A stretch of DNA of 64,000 nt from Stieleria mannarensis (GCF_014154935.1 NZ_JACEHH010000004.1:246890-310889); one strand, 5' to 3'; positions 1 to 10,102 are shown, numbered from the stretch's first letter. Numbers and translations: made by a program. Notes: generated from the letters alone by a model not told the origin.

Positions 1-1
1 G

Positions 2-2299
2 GTCTGGGACTTGCCGACCCATTTTCGCCAGAACGTGCCCGATGCGGTCACCTTGCCAGAGCTGTTCAAGACCAGTGGCTATCACACCCAATGCGTCGGC
101 AAGATCTTTCATAACTGGCGGCAAGACGATTGGAAGGGCGATCCGCAGTCTTGGAGCGTCCCATCGGTGCTGCATTACAACAGCCACTCCAATGACAAGC
201 CGCTGGTCGACGGTGTCGTGCCGCCGAATTTGGCGTCCGGCAGAGGCGGCATCGAATGTCGTGAGGTTCCCGATGAAGCCTACTTTGACGGGCGAGTTGC
301 CAACACCGCGGTCGCGACGATGCGGGAGTTGAGTCGCGGTGATCAGCCGTTTTTCCTGGCCGTCGGATTTTGGAAGCCACACACGCCTTTCAACGCTCCC
401 AAAAAGTACTGGGATCTGTACGATCGCGAGGAGGTGCCGATTCCCAACGACGTGCAGCCACCCAAAGACGTTCCCGACCTTGCGTTGACCAGCGCGCGAT
501 TCACCGACGGGGCAGCGTCGGATGCATTGCGCGAGATGCATCACGGGCACCTGGCGGCAATCAGCTACTTGGATGCCCAAGTGGGACGCGTGCTAGATGA
601 ACTGGATGCACTCGGCTTGCGAGACGACACGATCGTGGTGCTATGGTCGGACCACGGGCTGCATCTGGGCGAACACGGATTGACGCGAAAGACGACCGCG
701 TTTGAACTCGACGCGCGGATTCCCTTGATCATCGACGCACCGAAGCATCCGGCGTCGGGACGCACCAAAGCGTTGGTTGAATTATTGGACCTGTATCCGA
801 CACTCGCCGAACTCGCCGGTCTGCAAGCCCCCGAGGACGTCGAAGGCGTCTCGTTGGTGCCGCTGCTGGACGATCCCTCGAACCGCCACCATGATGTCGC
901 GCTGACGCAAACACCGCGTCCGAATTATCCGCGCGGCAAACGACCCGAGGTGATGGGGTATTCGATTCGCAGCCAGCGGTTTCGCTACACCGAGTGGCGG
1001 GACTTCCAGACCAAACGTGTGCTGGCCAAGGAACTTTACGACCATCGCACCGACCCGCACGAGAGCGTCAACGTGGCCGAGCGGGATGAGCACCAAACCA
1101 CCATCGCCGAACTCGCGGAAAAGCTGTCGGAAAAGCTGGCCGTGCGGCCGACGGTAGCCGCCTCACACCGTGACGAATCTCCGCACCCGGTGACGAATCC
1201 GACCAGCCCACACATGTTGGACTTGGTGACCACCGGTTCGGATCCGTCGCAAATCGATTTTGCAAATCTGCCCCGCATTGCTTCGCAGCATGCTGTGATC
1301 AGCGACGTCCGAGAACGAGCCGGGACCTGGGTTCACCAACACGCATATCTGGCACACTTCGACGACAAGTACTGGGCGATGTGGAGCGATGGTCCGGGGG
1401 TGCCGAAACGGGGACTGACGCCGCAGCAGCATCGCAACGTGGTCCCGGGGCATGACCGACCGGGGACGCGTGTTTCTTACGCCACCAGTGAAGACGGACT
1501 GCATTGGAGCGCGCCGGCGGATCTGTCGGGGCCGCCGCGACGTGAGGGATTCGGCTGGATCGCGCGTGGGTTGTGGGTCCGCGAGGGTGACTTGCTTGCG
1601 TTGGCAAGTCACTTCAACGCACCGGGCTATCCCGGCAAAGGGCTGCGGCTGGAAGCGTTTCGCTGGGATGCGTCCGAGGCGACATGGAAGGATCACGGCA
1701 CCGTCTTGGACGACACGTTGAACAACTTTCCGCCCAAGCGATTGCCGCAGGGCGAGTTCATGATGACTCGCCGCGACCACCGCCAACAGGTTTCCGTGAT
1801 GATCGGCGGCGACACCGCGTATGACGACTGGAACATCCATCCGCTGGCAAGCTACGACGCAAACGGTCGCCCGGAAGAACCGTATTGGTATGTGCTGCCG
1901 GATGGAAAGAACCTTGTCGGACTGATTCGCGACAACGGACGCTCGGGCCGATTGCTGCGAACGTTCTCGTGCGACAACGGGCGGACGTGGAGCCCGATCG
2001 TGAAGACTAACTTCCCGGACGCGACCAGTAAATTTTTCGTACTGCGAACTTCGCGGGGCTACTATGCAATGGTCTCCAATGCCAACCCCAAACGACGTGA
2101 TCCGTTGACACTCGCCATCAGTGCCGACGGATTGGTCTTCACGCGCCTGTTTCAGCTCGTCGGCGGTCGGCACGTCGACTATCCGCACCTGATTGAACAC
2201 GACGGGCACTTGCTGATCGCATTTTCCGGTGCGAAGCAGACGATGGAGGTCCTGAAGGTTTCACTGGACGATGTCGACGCGGCGATCGGTTCGCCCTAA
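2..2299 (+). CDS. Sulfatase (iduronate-2-sulfatase-like) fused to sialidase/BNR-like propeller, 5' partial
   Basis: The frame is open to the left edge, so this is the 3' part of a longer gene. The TTG at 11 is an internal codon: the preceding codons read V-W-D. The first ~380 residues match the S1 sulfatase fold of the iduronate-2-sulfatase group (GFWKPHTPF, then the metal-site [12 protein letters not shown], then [11 protein letters not shown] near the domain end). The CxPxR formylglycine motif would lie upstream of the window, so catalytic competence cannot be checked. From about residue 420 to the end is a propeller-like region with BNR/sialidase-like segments ([21 protein letters not shown]). 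The product is probably exported and removes sulfate from a glycan; the second domain may bind or cleave the same glycan (inference). It is convergent with the DHH gene across a perfect hairpin. Confidence 0.85.
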   Translation, partial: VWDLPTHFRQNVPDAVTLPELFKTSGYHTQCVGKIFHNWRQDDWKGDPQSWSVPSVLHYNSHSNDKPLVDGVVPPNLASGRGGIECREVPDEAYFDGRVANTAVATMRELSRGDQPFFLAVGFWKPHTPFNAPKKYWDLYDREEVPIPNDVQPPKDVPDLALTSARFTDGAASDALREMHHGHLAAISYLDAQVGRVLDELDALGLRDDTIVVLWSDHGLHLGEHGLTRKTTAFELDARIPLIIDAPKHPASGRTKALVELLDLYPTLAELAGLQAPEDVEGVSLVPLLDDPSNRHHDVALTQTPRPNYPRGKRPEVMGYSIRSQRFRYTEWRDFQTKRVLAKELYDHRTDPHESVNVAERDEHQTTIAELAEKLSEKLAVRPTVAASHRDESPHPVTNPTSPHMLDLVTTGSDPSQIDFANLPRIASQHAVISDVRERAGTWVHQHAYLAHFDDKYWAMWSDGPGVPKRGLTPQQHRNVVPGHDRPGTRVSYATSEDGLHWSAPADLSGPPRREGFGWIARGLWVREGDLLALASHFNAPGYPGKGLRLEAFRWDASEATWKDHGTVLDDTLNNFPPKRLPQGEFMMTRRDHRQQVSVMIGGDTAYDDWNIHPLASYDANGRPEEPYWYVLPDGKNLVGLIRDNGRSGRLLRTFSCDNGRTWSPIVKTNFPDATSKFFVLRTSRGYYAMVSNANPKRRDPLTLAISADGLVFTRLFQLVGGRHVDYPHLIEHDGHLLIAFSGAKQTMEVLKVSLDDVDAAIGSP

Positions 2300-2357
2300 G
2301 TGGGATAGGCTTCCAGGTGTGTCAATGCTGAATGACAGGCTGGAAGCCTATCCCACT
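2299..2357. repeat. 18-bp perfect inverted repeat between convergent genes
   Basis: Arms 2299-2316 and 2340-2357 are exact reverse complements (AGTGGGATAGGCTTCCAG and its complement) around a 23-nt loop. The left arm begins in the stop codon of the sulfatase, and the right arm ends 4 nt before the stop codon of the convergent DHH gene. It has no U-tract. It may act as a bidirectional terminator or mRNA-stabilising hairpin. The wording GTGGGATAG recurs at 23168, so it may belong to a dispersed palindrome family. Confidence 0.8.
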
Positions 2358-2361
2358 GCGA

Positions 2362-3318
2362 TCAGCCGAATTGCGTTTGCATGGCATCGAGGAAGGCTTG
2401 CAGTTGGTCACCGGGTAGCTCGTTGATCCCGGCGGCCGCTTTACGCCCGCCACCGGTCGGGAATTGACGGCACAGTTCATCGGCACCGGTCTTGGTTGCC
2501 AACGGGGCGCGGACACTGACCAAGTAGTCGCCCGAGGGTAACAGGCTGGCCAAGGCGTGGGCTCGATCGGGGTTGTCGCGGGCGAGTTGATTGCTGTAGA
2601 CGCCGCTGACGCGCCGCGAGAAGGAATCGTTGGGAAACACAAATGCCGCACAGGCGTCGGTTTTCAAAACCGGATCGATCGACGCCGCATGATTCATGTC
2701 GCTGTCGTATCCGTCGCGAAGCGTTTGGAACGTGGTGTCGGTGGCGATGAATTCGAACGGGTCGGCATAGGGCTGGATTTTTTGATAAAGCTGGTCCGGC
2801 GGGAAATACAGATCGTCCAGTGTGCTGCCATACCCGTTGTAATTGAGCAGCGTGCCGAGTGTTTCGAGTTGATCGAGTTGCGACTCGCTGAGGTCGAGCG
2901 GTTGTGCGGCACTGCGAGCGGCGTCGTGCAAGTTGTCGCCGAACAGCGCGGTCACCGCCCAGGGCAAAAACGCGCCGTCGAGATGTTGATTGACCAGCCA
3001 TCCCGTGCAAACGTCTCCGGCCGTGTCGATTTGCACGCTCAGGTTTTTCGACTCGGGGATCTCGCCGGCGAAGTGGTGGTCGAAATAGCTGACCTGGACG
3101 CCACCGTCGAGCAGTCGCACCAGGTCGTCGCGGTTCTTGTCCAGCGAGATGTCCAGGACAGTCACGCTGTCGCCGGACTGAGCCTGGACGCGCCGGAGCA
3201 GGCTGATGTCGCGTTTGACGCCCGTCACCAAGGTGCTCTCACGCGGCTCGGCCAAGCGAAGTTGATGCAAGGCACAAATACCGTCCGCATCGCCGTTGAA
3301 CACATCGAAATGGGGCAC
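2362..3318 (-). CDS. DHH family phosphoesterase
   Basis: This 318-residue protein has the DHH phosphoesterase plan: FNGDADG (residues 8-14), VLDISLD (54-60), the DHH triad FDHHFAGE (79-86), and a C-terminal GGGRKAAAG resembling the glycine-rich DHHA1 motif. Family members are Mn-dependent phosphodiesterases or nanoRNases, cytoplasmic. The exact substrate is not deducible. I chose the GTG start at 3318 because CAGGAG sits 6 nt upstream and residues begin directly in the family-typical HFDVFNGDADG. The open frame continues to an ATG at 3426, but that extension is proline-rich, unlike the family, and overlaps a dispersed repeat. Confidence 0.85.
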   Translation of the reverse strand: MPHFDVFNGDADGICALHQLRLAEPRESTLVTGVKRDISLLRRVQAQSGDSVTVLDISLDKNRDDLVRLLDGGVQVSYFDHHFAGEIPESKNLSVQIDTAGDVCTGWLVNQHLDGAFLPWAVTALFGDNLHDAARSAAQPLDLSESQLDQLETLGTLLNYNGYGSTLDDLYFPPDQLYQKIQPYADPFEFIATDTTFQTLRDGYDSDMNHAASIDPVLKTDACAAFVFPNDSFSRRVSGVYSNQLARDNPDRAHALASLLPSGDYLVSVRAPLATKTGADELCRQFPTGGGRKAAAGINELPGDQLQAFLDAMQTQFG

Positions 3319-3856
3319 GTCAATCTCCTGGACTGGAAGGAAAACGTGGAATTTAGCGAGACAGCACGGATTCGAAAACCGAGGAGGCGGTCTGCCATTG
3401 GATGGAATCAATTTTCCTGCCTCCAAAATCTTCCTACCGCTTGACCGCGATTCGGTGTCCGGTCGTGTCGGCGGGAATCAAGAGACGGATGGCAGAATGA
3501 CTCGGGCAGAATGATGAGAGGCGTGTGAGCTGTCGCCAAACCGGTGCCCCAACGGAGGACCTAGCGATCGGCCGCAGCGAAGGCGTCAGGTAGCGGAACT
3601 CGCCAAGAGTTTCGCATGCGTGGTTGCCCATTTCGGGCTCGCCGTTTCGGGTGAAGTCTGCTTGATCGTTTGATGTGTTTTTGGCGACGCTTTGATAGTT
3701 CGGCCGGGAATTACGGGCCTGACGCCATGAATTGAGATCTCGGCGGGCAGTGGGCGGGGCAGCACGAGGTGATCGGGGCGGCTAGACTGGATGTTCCCAC
3801 ACGGATGACTTCCGCATCCATCCCCACCCGATCGACCCGCCGACGGATTCCCTGCC
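3319..3856. other. Divergent intergenic region with three dispersed repeats
   Basis: These 538 bp separate the DHH gene and the PQQ-propeller gene. I see no convincing gene. They hold copies of three short repeats that recur elsewhere in the window: TTTTCCTGCCTCCAAAATC at 3412-3430 (compare 25870-25962), two AGAATGA/GGCAGAATG half-units at 3486-3517 (compare 19789-19818 and 25798-25826), and GGAACTCGCCAAGAGTTTC at 3595-3613 (compare 28657-28683). Promoters for both flanking genes must lie here, but I could not pick one with confidence. Confidence 0.6.
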
Positions 3857-6800
3857 ATGATTGCACGATTGATTTTCGCGACTTGCGGTTTCGTGTGCCT
3901 GTTTTTATTGACCACCGCCCGAGCGGACTGGCCGGTCTATCTGAACGGGAACGACCGGGCCGGTTTCACGTCCCAAACCCTGGACCCTTCGCTGCGACTG
4001 GCCTGGACCTACAACTCTCCGGCCAAACCGATCAAGGCCTGGTCGGGACCGCGTGAGACGCCGATCGAAGGTCACGTGATGAAGCACCGCGTCGATTTTG
4101 ATGACGCATTGCAGGTCGTGATCGGCGATGGCCGCGTCTACTTTGGCAGCACGGTGGATCATCGCCTTCACTGCGTCGACGCAAAATCGGGCCGACCGAT
4201 CTGGGACTTCTACACCGAGGGGCCGATTCGTCTGGCGCCGACGCTGGCTCACGGCAACGTCTACTTCGGATCCGACGACGGCCTGGTTTATTGCTTGCGT
4301 GCGACCGATGGCCAAGTCGTCTGGGAAATGCGTGTCGGTCCCAAGGATGATCGCTTGCTCAGCCGCGGCGAAATGATCTCGCGTTGGCCGGTGCGAACGG
4401 GCGTGTTGATCGACGGCGATGTGGCTTATTTCGGTGCCGGCGTTTTTCCGCATGAAACGGTTTACTTGTGCGCCGTCAACGCCGTCGACGGTTCGGTGAT
4501 CTGGCGCAACGACACGATCAGTGATCAGAACGCCGGCCGCAACGACCTATCACCGCAAGGCTATCTGTTGGCCAACGACAATTACTTGTATGTGCCCTCG
4601 GGGCGATCGTTGCCGGTGGCCGTTGACAAAGAAACCGGAAAGATCGTCTTTCAACGCACCCACTCGTGGCGCACCGATGCCGGTGGTGTGGTCGGCGGGA
4701 CAAAAGCACTGCTCGGCGACGGTCAGGTCTATGCCGGCGGACCCCACCACTTTTTGGCGATGAACCAGAAAACCGGCGACGTCGGCGAGTCTTGGATCAA
4801 CGGCCGGCAAATGGTCTTGGCCGGCGAACTGGCTTACTTGATGGACGGCGAGAAGATCTTTTGCGTCAATCGCAGCGAGCATGCCCGCGCCAGCCAAGAG
4901 AAACAGAAGTGGTTTTTGAAACTCCGCGAGCGGCCGACGACGCCAGAGAAACTGGCCCACGCCAAGCAGATGATGAAGGAGGCCATGAAGGGCGGCATCA
5001 TCTGGGAACACGCCAGCGATTTTGACGGCGTGCTGGTCGCTTCGAACAATGCCGTGATCGCCGGCGGCATGAACGAGGTTGTAATGCTTGATCGCGAGAG
5101 CGGCGAAGTCCTGTGGCGAGCCGAGGTCGACGGCAATGTCCGGGGACTGGCGATCGATAGCCATGTTTTGACCGTCAGCACCGACAGCGGAAATGTCTAT
5201 GCGTTTCGAAGCGATGTGTCCGGCGAGCAAACCGCGACGTGGCCGGGTCCGGCGGAGACGCCGTTTCCCGTCGATGATCAGACCGAATTCTACCAGGCGG
5301 CGGCTCGCGAAATCCTCCAGCGCAGCGGTCATCAGACCGGATACTGTCTGGTCGTCGGCAGCGGCCAAGGACGGCTGGCGTACGAGTTGGCACAGCAGAG
5401 TGGCTTGACGATCTATGCGGTCGAGCCCGATGCGGCCAAGGCGACGGCTTCGCGCCAGGCACTCGAGCGAGCCGGCATTCACGCCACCCGCATCACGGTG
5501 GTCAACACGTCCATCGACGCCATGCCGTTTTCCAACTACTTCGCCAACTTGATCGTGTCCGAGTCGATGTTGCTGTCGGGGCGTTTGCCGGGTGACCCGG
5601 AGAAGATCGCGCGGCATCTAAAACCCTGTGGCGGCGTCGTGATCCTGGGGCGTCCCGCAGCCGCGGCGGACCTGCCAGAGATGGCGTCGGCGGAGGAGAC
5701 GACGGCGTGGCTGACGCAGTTTTATCGGCAGGAGGAAGGCGAGGTCGTCACCGGACCGGATTGGCAACTGCTGCGTCGCGGCAAATTGCCAGGGGCCGGC
5801 AACTGGTCCCATCAATACGGCAACGTCGCCAACACGTCTTACAGCGACGACCACCGCATCCGCGATGGGCTGGGCGTGTTGTGGTACGGCGACCCGGGAC
5901 CGAGTGCGATGATCAACCGTCACGAAGCGGCCGGCGCACCGCTGTCGACCAACGGGCGGATGTTCATCCAGGGGACCGACCGGCTGATGGCCTATGACGC
6001 CTACAACGGCAACTTTTTGTGGGAGTTTGAGAATCCCGGCGCGATCCGCACCGGCGTGTTCAACAACCGCGAAACGCACAATTTGGCCGCCAGCGATGAT
6101 GCACTTTATGTCGCGATCAACAATCAATGCCTGGCACTTGATGCCGCCACGGGCACGGTCAATGCGACCTACCAAACCCCGGAATCACCCGACGGCGTGC
6201 AGCGGGCATGGGCCTATCTGGCCTATGACAACGGCCAGGTGTTCGGCACCAGCACGATTCGCGAGGAGTTGGAGCAGCGGATGCGCAGGCGTGGATTGAC
6301 CGTCAAAAGTCAAACCGATGCGGTGTTTGCGGTCGATACCGAAACCGGCGAGCGGATGTGGACCTACCGCGGCAGCAACATCTTGCACACCACGATCGCG
6401 ATCGGCCCCGAGCGAATTTATTTCATCGACAGTTCGATCACGCCCGAGGAACGCCAGCAGTTGTATTTGAAGGACAAGGGCGACTTGAAACAGTTGACCG
6501 GCGAAGCGGCCGAGCAGGCCGAAGCGGCGATGAAGGACTACGACGTGCGGTTGGCCGTCGCATTGGACCGTCGCACGGGCGAAAAGCTGTGGGAGAAAGC
6601 GGTCAACGTCACCGACACCACCAATGTCAGCGCCGGCGGCGGCAGTTTGACGTTGATGGTTGCCGACGGGCGAGTGGTCTTGTGCGGTGCGAACGCCAAC
6701 GGCCACTACTGGAAACAATTCCTCTCGGGCCAATTCGATCGACGTAAATTGCTGGTGCTCGACGCGGCCGACGGCACCGAGCTGTGGTCCAAGAACGCCA

Positions 6801-7747
6801 ACTACATGAACCGACCGGCGGTCGTCGGCGACGTGATCTATGCCGAGCCCTGGGCGTTCAACTTGCACAGCGGCCAGCCGAAAACGCGGCAACACCCGTT
6901 GACCGGCGCCGAAAGCCAGTGGCGTTTCAGCCGTCCGGGGCATCATTGCGGCGTGATCACCGCGACGCCGAACATGATGTTCTTTCGATCTGGCTTCATC
7001 GGCTATTACGACCTGTACGAGGACAGCGGGACGCGTCACTTCGCCGGCCAGCGACTCGGGTGCTGGGTCAACGCCATCCCCGGAAATGGTCTCGTGATGA
7101 TCCCTGAAGCCAGTGCGGGGTGCGTGTGTCAGTTTTCGATCGCGTCGACCGTGGTGATGGAACCGAAATCCGAAAACAAGTCTTGGGGAATCTTCAGCGC
7201 CGTCGGCCCGACCACGCCGGTCAAACGGATCGGAATCAACTTCGGCGCCCCCGGCGATCGCAAAGAGATCGCCGGCCACGAATGGTTCGGCTATCCAAGG
7301 CCCAGCAGTCGCGGACGGTTGGAGTTCGTGTTTGATTTGAAACCACAACTCGCCAGCGGTGGCGGGTGGTACAGCCGCAATCTGGAATCGGTCGACCTGG
7401 ACGGATCGGATAAGCCCTGGGTCTATGCTTCGGGGGCGCGGGGGTTGAAGCAATTTGAAATCCCGCTGTTGGGAAAAAACGATCCGGCGGCTCGGTATGA
7501 CGTCAAACTCTTGTTCGCCAATTTGGACGAAACCGACTCGGGACCGTTTGCGATCAAGTTACAATCGGAAGCCGTCAAATCGGGAATCGTGATCCAGGCC
7601 ACACCGGGAGAGCCTGCGGAAACGAAGTCCATCGAATTTTCCGACATCGTCGTGGACGACTCATTATTGGTTGAACTGGTTCCCGAAGATCCATCACGGT
7701 TGCCGATCCTGTCGGGAATCGAGGTCACACGAAAGGAAGAGCGATGA
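3857..7747 (+). CDS. Secreted PQQ-like beta-propeller protein with embedded methyltransferase-like domain
   Basis: The 1296-residue product starts with a clear signal peptide (residues 1-23, ending TTARA). Residues ~25-460 hold repeated PQQ/quinoprotein-type blades (VYFGSTVDHRLHCVDAKSG, VYFGSDDGLVYCLRATDG). Residues ~470-620 switch to a class I SAM-methyltransferase pattern: LVVGSGQGRLAYELAQ, then AVEPD, then IDAMPFSNYFANLIVSE. Residues ~640-1130 return to PQQ-like blades (VFAVDTETGERMWTYRG, LLVLDAADGTELWSKNA). The last ~150 residues are a beta-rich tail. Propellers of this kind act as scaffolds outside the cytoplasm. A methyltransferase fold there is odd because SAM is cytoplasmic, so the domain may be a non-catalytic nucleotide-type fold (inference). 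The stop overlaps the next start in ATGA, indicating an operon. Confidence 0.85.
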   Translation: MIARLIFATCGFVCLFLLTTARADWPVYLNGNDRAGFTSQTLDPSLRLAWTYNSPAKPIKAWSGPRETPIEGHVMKHRVDFDDALQVVIGDGRVYFGSTVDHRLHCVDAKSGRPIWDFYTEGPIRLAPTLAHGNVYFGSDDGLVYCLRATDGQVVWEMRVGPKDDRLLSRGEMISRWPVRTGVLIDGDVAYFGAGVFPHETVYLCAVNAVDGSVIWRNDTISDQNAGRNDLSPQGYLLANDNYLYVPSGRSLPVAVDKETGKIVFQRTHSWRTDAGGVVGGTKALLGDGQVYAGGPHHFLAMNQKTGDVGESWINGRQMVLAGELAYLMDGEKIFCVNRSEHARASQEKQKWFLKLRERPTTPEKLAHAKQMMKEAMKGGIIWEHASDFDGVLVASNNAVIAGGMNEVVMLDRESGEVLWRAEVDGNVRGLAIDSHVLTVSTDSGNVYAFRSDVSGEQTATWPGPAETPFPVDDQTEFYQAAAREILQRSGHQTGYCLVVGSGQGRLAYELAQQSGLTIYAVEPDAAKATASRQALERAGIHATRITVVNTSIDAMPFSNYFANLIVSESMLLSGRLPGDPEKIARHLKPCGGVVILGRPAAAADLPEMASAEETTAWLTQFYRQEEGEVVTGPDWQLLRRGKLPGAGNWSHQYGNVANTSYSDDHRIRDGLGVLWYGDPGPSAMINRHEAAGAPLSTNGRMFIQGTDRLMAYDAYNGNFLWEFENPGAIRTGVFNNRETHNLAASDDALYVAINNQCLALDAATGTVNATYQTPESPDGVQRAWAYLAYDNGQVFGTSTIREELEQRMRRRGLTVKSQTDAVFAVDTETGERMWTYRGSNILHTTIAIGPERIYFIDSSITPEERQQLYLKDKGDLKQLTGEAAEQAEAAMKDYDVRLAVALDRRTGEKLWEKAVNVTDTTNVSAGGGSLTLMVADGRVVLCGANANGHYWKQFLSGQFDRRKLLVLDAADGTELWSKNANYMNRPAVVGDVIYAEPWAFNLHSGQPKTRQHPLTGAESQWRFSRPGHHCGVITATPNMMFFRSGFIGYYDLYEDSGTRHFAGQRLGCWVNAIPGNGLVMIPEASAGCVCQFSIASTVVMEPKSENKSWGIFSAVGPTTPVKRIGINFGAPGDRKEIAGHEWFGYPRPSSRGRLEFVFDLKPQLASGGGWYSRNLESVDLDGSDKPWVYASGARGLKQFEIPLLGKNDPAARYDVKLLFANLDETDSGPFAIKLQSEAVKSGIVIQATPGEPAETKSIEFSDIVVDDSLLVELVPEDPSRLPILSGIEVTRKEER

Positions 7748-8766
7748 ATCGAATGCGACAACCGCTGCTTATCATCTCAACCTTACTGATGTCGATCGGA
7801 CTGGTCGCGATCACCACGCCGCCGGCCGACGCCTGCCAGGTGCCGGTGTTTCGTTATGCGCTGGAACGATGGCCTGCAGACAATTACGAACTGGTCGTCT
7901 TGCACGACGGACCGCTCGGTGATGCGGAATCGAAACTCATCGAGGCCCTGCGCGATTCCGGCCACCAGGGGGAGGGAGCAGCCAATAGCGGTGTGAAGGT
8001 GATCGAAGCGGGCAAGGTGCAAGACGAACTGTTGCGATCGGTCTGGGCACAGCACGGCCGACCAGGGCAAGCGGTGCTGGCGTCCCTGTATCCGATCACG
8101 GCACAAGAAGTCCCGGACCGCTTGATCGACGCCGGCCCACTCGATGCCGACATGGTTGCGCATCTGGTCGACTCGCCGATTCGCCAAGAGATCGCGAAAC
8201 GGTTGGTCGCCGGCGAGTCGGCGGTGTGGATCTTTGTGCCTTGTGGCGACCCCAAGCAGGACGAAGTCGCGTTGAACAATCTGACACGTTTCGTGCAGCA
8301 GAACGAGACGTCGTTGGAGCTGCCCGAGCAGGAGGAGATTGAGGACGAACAAGCGTTGTTGGAGCAGTTGGCGATCGAGTTGCGGTTGGATTTTTCGATT
8401 CTGACACTGCATCGCGATGACCCTCGCGAACAGTTTTTGCTAAAGATGCTGTTGGCCAGCGAGCCGGACCTGGAGGAATTGGACCAACCGATGGCGTTTC
8501 CGGTGCTGGGGCGTGGCCGGGTGTTGTACGGGTTGGTCGGCAAGGGGATTTCGGAATTGACGATCGGATTGGCGTCACGATTCATCATCGGCCCGTGTTC
8601 CTGTCAGGTGAAAAACCAGAACCCGGGGTTTGATTTGCTGATGGCGGTCGATTGGGAAAAAAAGATCGGCACGGCGAAGTTAAGCGACCCGTTGCCCGAG
8701 ACGACCGAGGCGCCGGTGCTGCTGACGATCCCGCCGGGGCGAAAAGCGAAGTCGTCCGGCAACTGA
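7744..8766 (+). CDS. Exported planctomycete protein of unknown function (CQVPVFRYALERW type)
   Basis: The ATG overlaps the stop of the propeller gene by 4 nt (ATGA), so the two are translationally coupled. The 340-residue product has a signal peptide ending near ADA, and the mature protein begins CQVPVFRYALERW. I recall this opening from uncharacterised planctomycete proteins. Cys32 directly after the cleavage region could be a lipid or disulfide site, but the preceding residues (PPADA) are not a clean lipobox. The middle is rich in acidic residues (QEEIEDEQALLEQ), and there is a second cysteine pair, GPCSCQV. No catalytic motif was recognised. The coupling suggests it works with the propeller protein. 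Confidence 0.75.
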   Translation: MNRMRQPLLIISTLLMSIGLVAITTPPADACQVPVFRYALERWPADNYELVVLHDGPLGDAESKLIEALRDSGHQGEGAANSGVKVIEAGKVQDELLRSVWAQHGRPGQAVLASLYPITAQEVPDRLIDAGPLDADMVAHLVDSPIRQEIAKRLVAGESAVWIFVPCGDPKQDEVALNNLTRFVQQNETSLELPEQEEIEDEQALLEQLAIELRLDFSILTLHRDDPREQFLLKMLLASEPDLEELDQPMAFPVLGRGRVLYGLVGKGISELTIGLASRFIIGPCSCQVKNQNPGFDLLMAVDWEKKIGTAKLSDPLPETTEAPVLLTIPPGRKAKSSGN

Positions 8767-8982
8767 TCGACGAGTGACCTGGTTGGTCGCTTGTCGCGCC
8801 GAATCGTCGGTTTTTATCGTACTTTTGGCGGAAAAGGCACGTCGTGTTGGCGGCCGATGGCGGGGCATCACCACCTGCCTGAGCCCCCGACCGGGTCAAA
8901 CCCGCGTCGATACGGTATCATCAAAGGCTTGTCCTGTTTGCCCCCCGGGACCTTCTCTTTGATTCAGCCAAGGTTGACTTCC

Positions 8983-9897
8983 ATGACCACCGTCCTGATC
9001 GTCGATGATTCCGCCGTCTGCCAGCGTGTCGCTGGCGCCTGTGTCCAGGCAGCCGGATGCGACGTACGCTATGCCGCCGATGGCTGTGAAGCCCTCGAAT
9101 CAGTCAACGCGGACAAGCCGGACATCGTCCTGACGGATTTGCAGATGCCCAAGATGGACGGGTTGGAGCTGGTCGAACGGCTTCGCGACGTCTATCCCCA
9201 ATTGCCGGTGATCCTGATGACGGGATTCGGCAGCGAAGATGTGGCCGCGCGTGCGCTGCGGGCCGGGGCATCCAGCTACGTCCCCAAGGAAAACCTCAGC
9301 AAGGGCCTCAGCGAAGCCCTCCGCACGGTCATGTCGGTCGTGCACGCCATCCAGGAACGCGAGAAAGTCCTCGCTTTTTTGGAGGAAAGCGAGTCGCGAT
9401 TCGTGTTGGGGTATGAACCGGGAGGGATCCAGGCCTTGGTCGGCTACCTGCACGAACAATTAAAGCTGCTGAACTACTTTGACGAGTCGACATTGGTGCA
9501 ATTGACGACCGCGCTGAGCGAATCGATGACCAACGCGATCGACCACGGCAATCTGGAATTGGATTCCGACTTGCGGGAAGAGGACGACGGATCCTACCGA
9601 GCACTCGCCGAACAGCGGATCCAAGAGCCGCCGTATTGCGATCGCCGCGTGACCATCAATGCGACGTTGACGCAGTCCGAGGTCAAGTTTGTCATCACCG
9701 ATGAAGGGCCGGGGTTCGATCCGACCTCGCTGCCCGATCCGACCGATCCGGAAAACCTGCTCAAGGCCAGCGGCCGCGGCATCATGTTGATTCGCACGTT
9801 CTTGGACGAAGTCACGTTCAGCGAAAAAGGCAACGAGGTGACGCTGATCAAACGCCGCCAGACGCCGGAAAACGGTGACGACGACTCCGAGTCCTGA
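8983..9897 (+). CDS. Response-regulator receiver domain fused to RsbW-type HATPase
   Basis: The 304-residue protein starts with a receiver domain: acidic pair D8/D9, phospho-acceptor D52 in VLTDLQMPKMDG, T80 and K102. After a linker, a GHKL ATPase domain follows, with the N box (ALSESMTNAIDHGNLEL) and G boxes (ITDEGPGFDP, GRGIMLIRTFLDEV). There is no His-phosphotransfer helix, so this resembles the anti-sigma/serine-kinase (RsbW/SpoIIAB) ATPases rather than a classic histidine kinase. Expected role: phosphorylation of the receiver controls sequestration or phosphorylation of a partner in a partner-switching pathway (inference; no antagonist or sigma gene adjoins it). I chose the ATG at 8983 because the receiver begins there; an in-frame GTG at 8791 would add 64 unrelated residues. 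Confidence 0.85.
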   Translation: MTTVLIVDDSAVCQRVAGACVQAAGCDVRYAADGCEALESVNADKPDIVLTDLQMPKMDGLELVERLRDVYPQLPVILMTGFGSEDVAARALRAGASSYVPKENLSKGLSEALRTVMSVVHAIQEREKVLAFLEESESRFVLGYEPGGIQALVGYLHEQLKLLNYFDESTLVQLTTALSESMTNAIDHGNLELDSDLREEDDGSYRALAEQRIQEPPYCDRRVTINATLTQSEVKFVITDEGPGFDPTSLPDPTDPENLLKASGRGIMLIRTFLDEVTFSEKGNEVTLIKRRQTPENGDDDSES

Positions 9898-9927
9898 CCG
9901 CCCCCGAAAGCACGACGTCCCTTCCAA

Positions 9928-9990
9928 TGTGCGATGCCCCTTCCGATGGACGCTGCCCCTTCCGATGGACGCTGCCCCCTTCCGGGCCGT
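9928..9990. repeat. Short tandem repeat
   Basis: A 19-bp unit, CCCCTTCCGATGGACGCTG, is present about twice, with a degenerate copy upstream. It lies 35 bp after the stop of the receiver/ATPase gene and has no coding potential that I can support. Confidence 0.6.
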
Positions 9991-10102
9991 CGCGATTCGC
10001 TGCGAAGCAGCGAGGGGGGAATCGCCTAAGAGGTTCGACACCGACGTGCGCTGCACGCGAGACGTGATTCGACTAGGCTCTCCTTGACCTCCGTCTTCCG
10101 CG

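Noticed and set aside
1163..2209. 348-codon minus-strand frame inside the sulfatase-propeller gene
   Set aside because: No recognisable motif or ribosome site; the opposite strand encodes a clear protein.
4550..5617. 355-codon minus-strand frame inside the propeller gene
   Set aside because: Low-complexity Arg/Gly/Asp composition typical of antisense frames in this genome.
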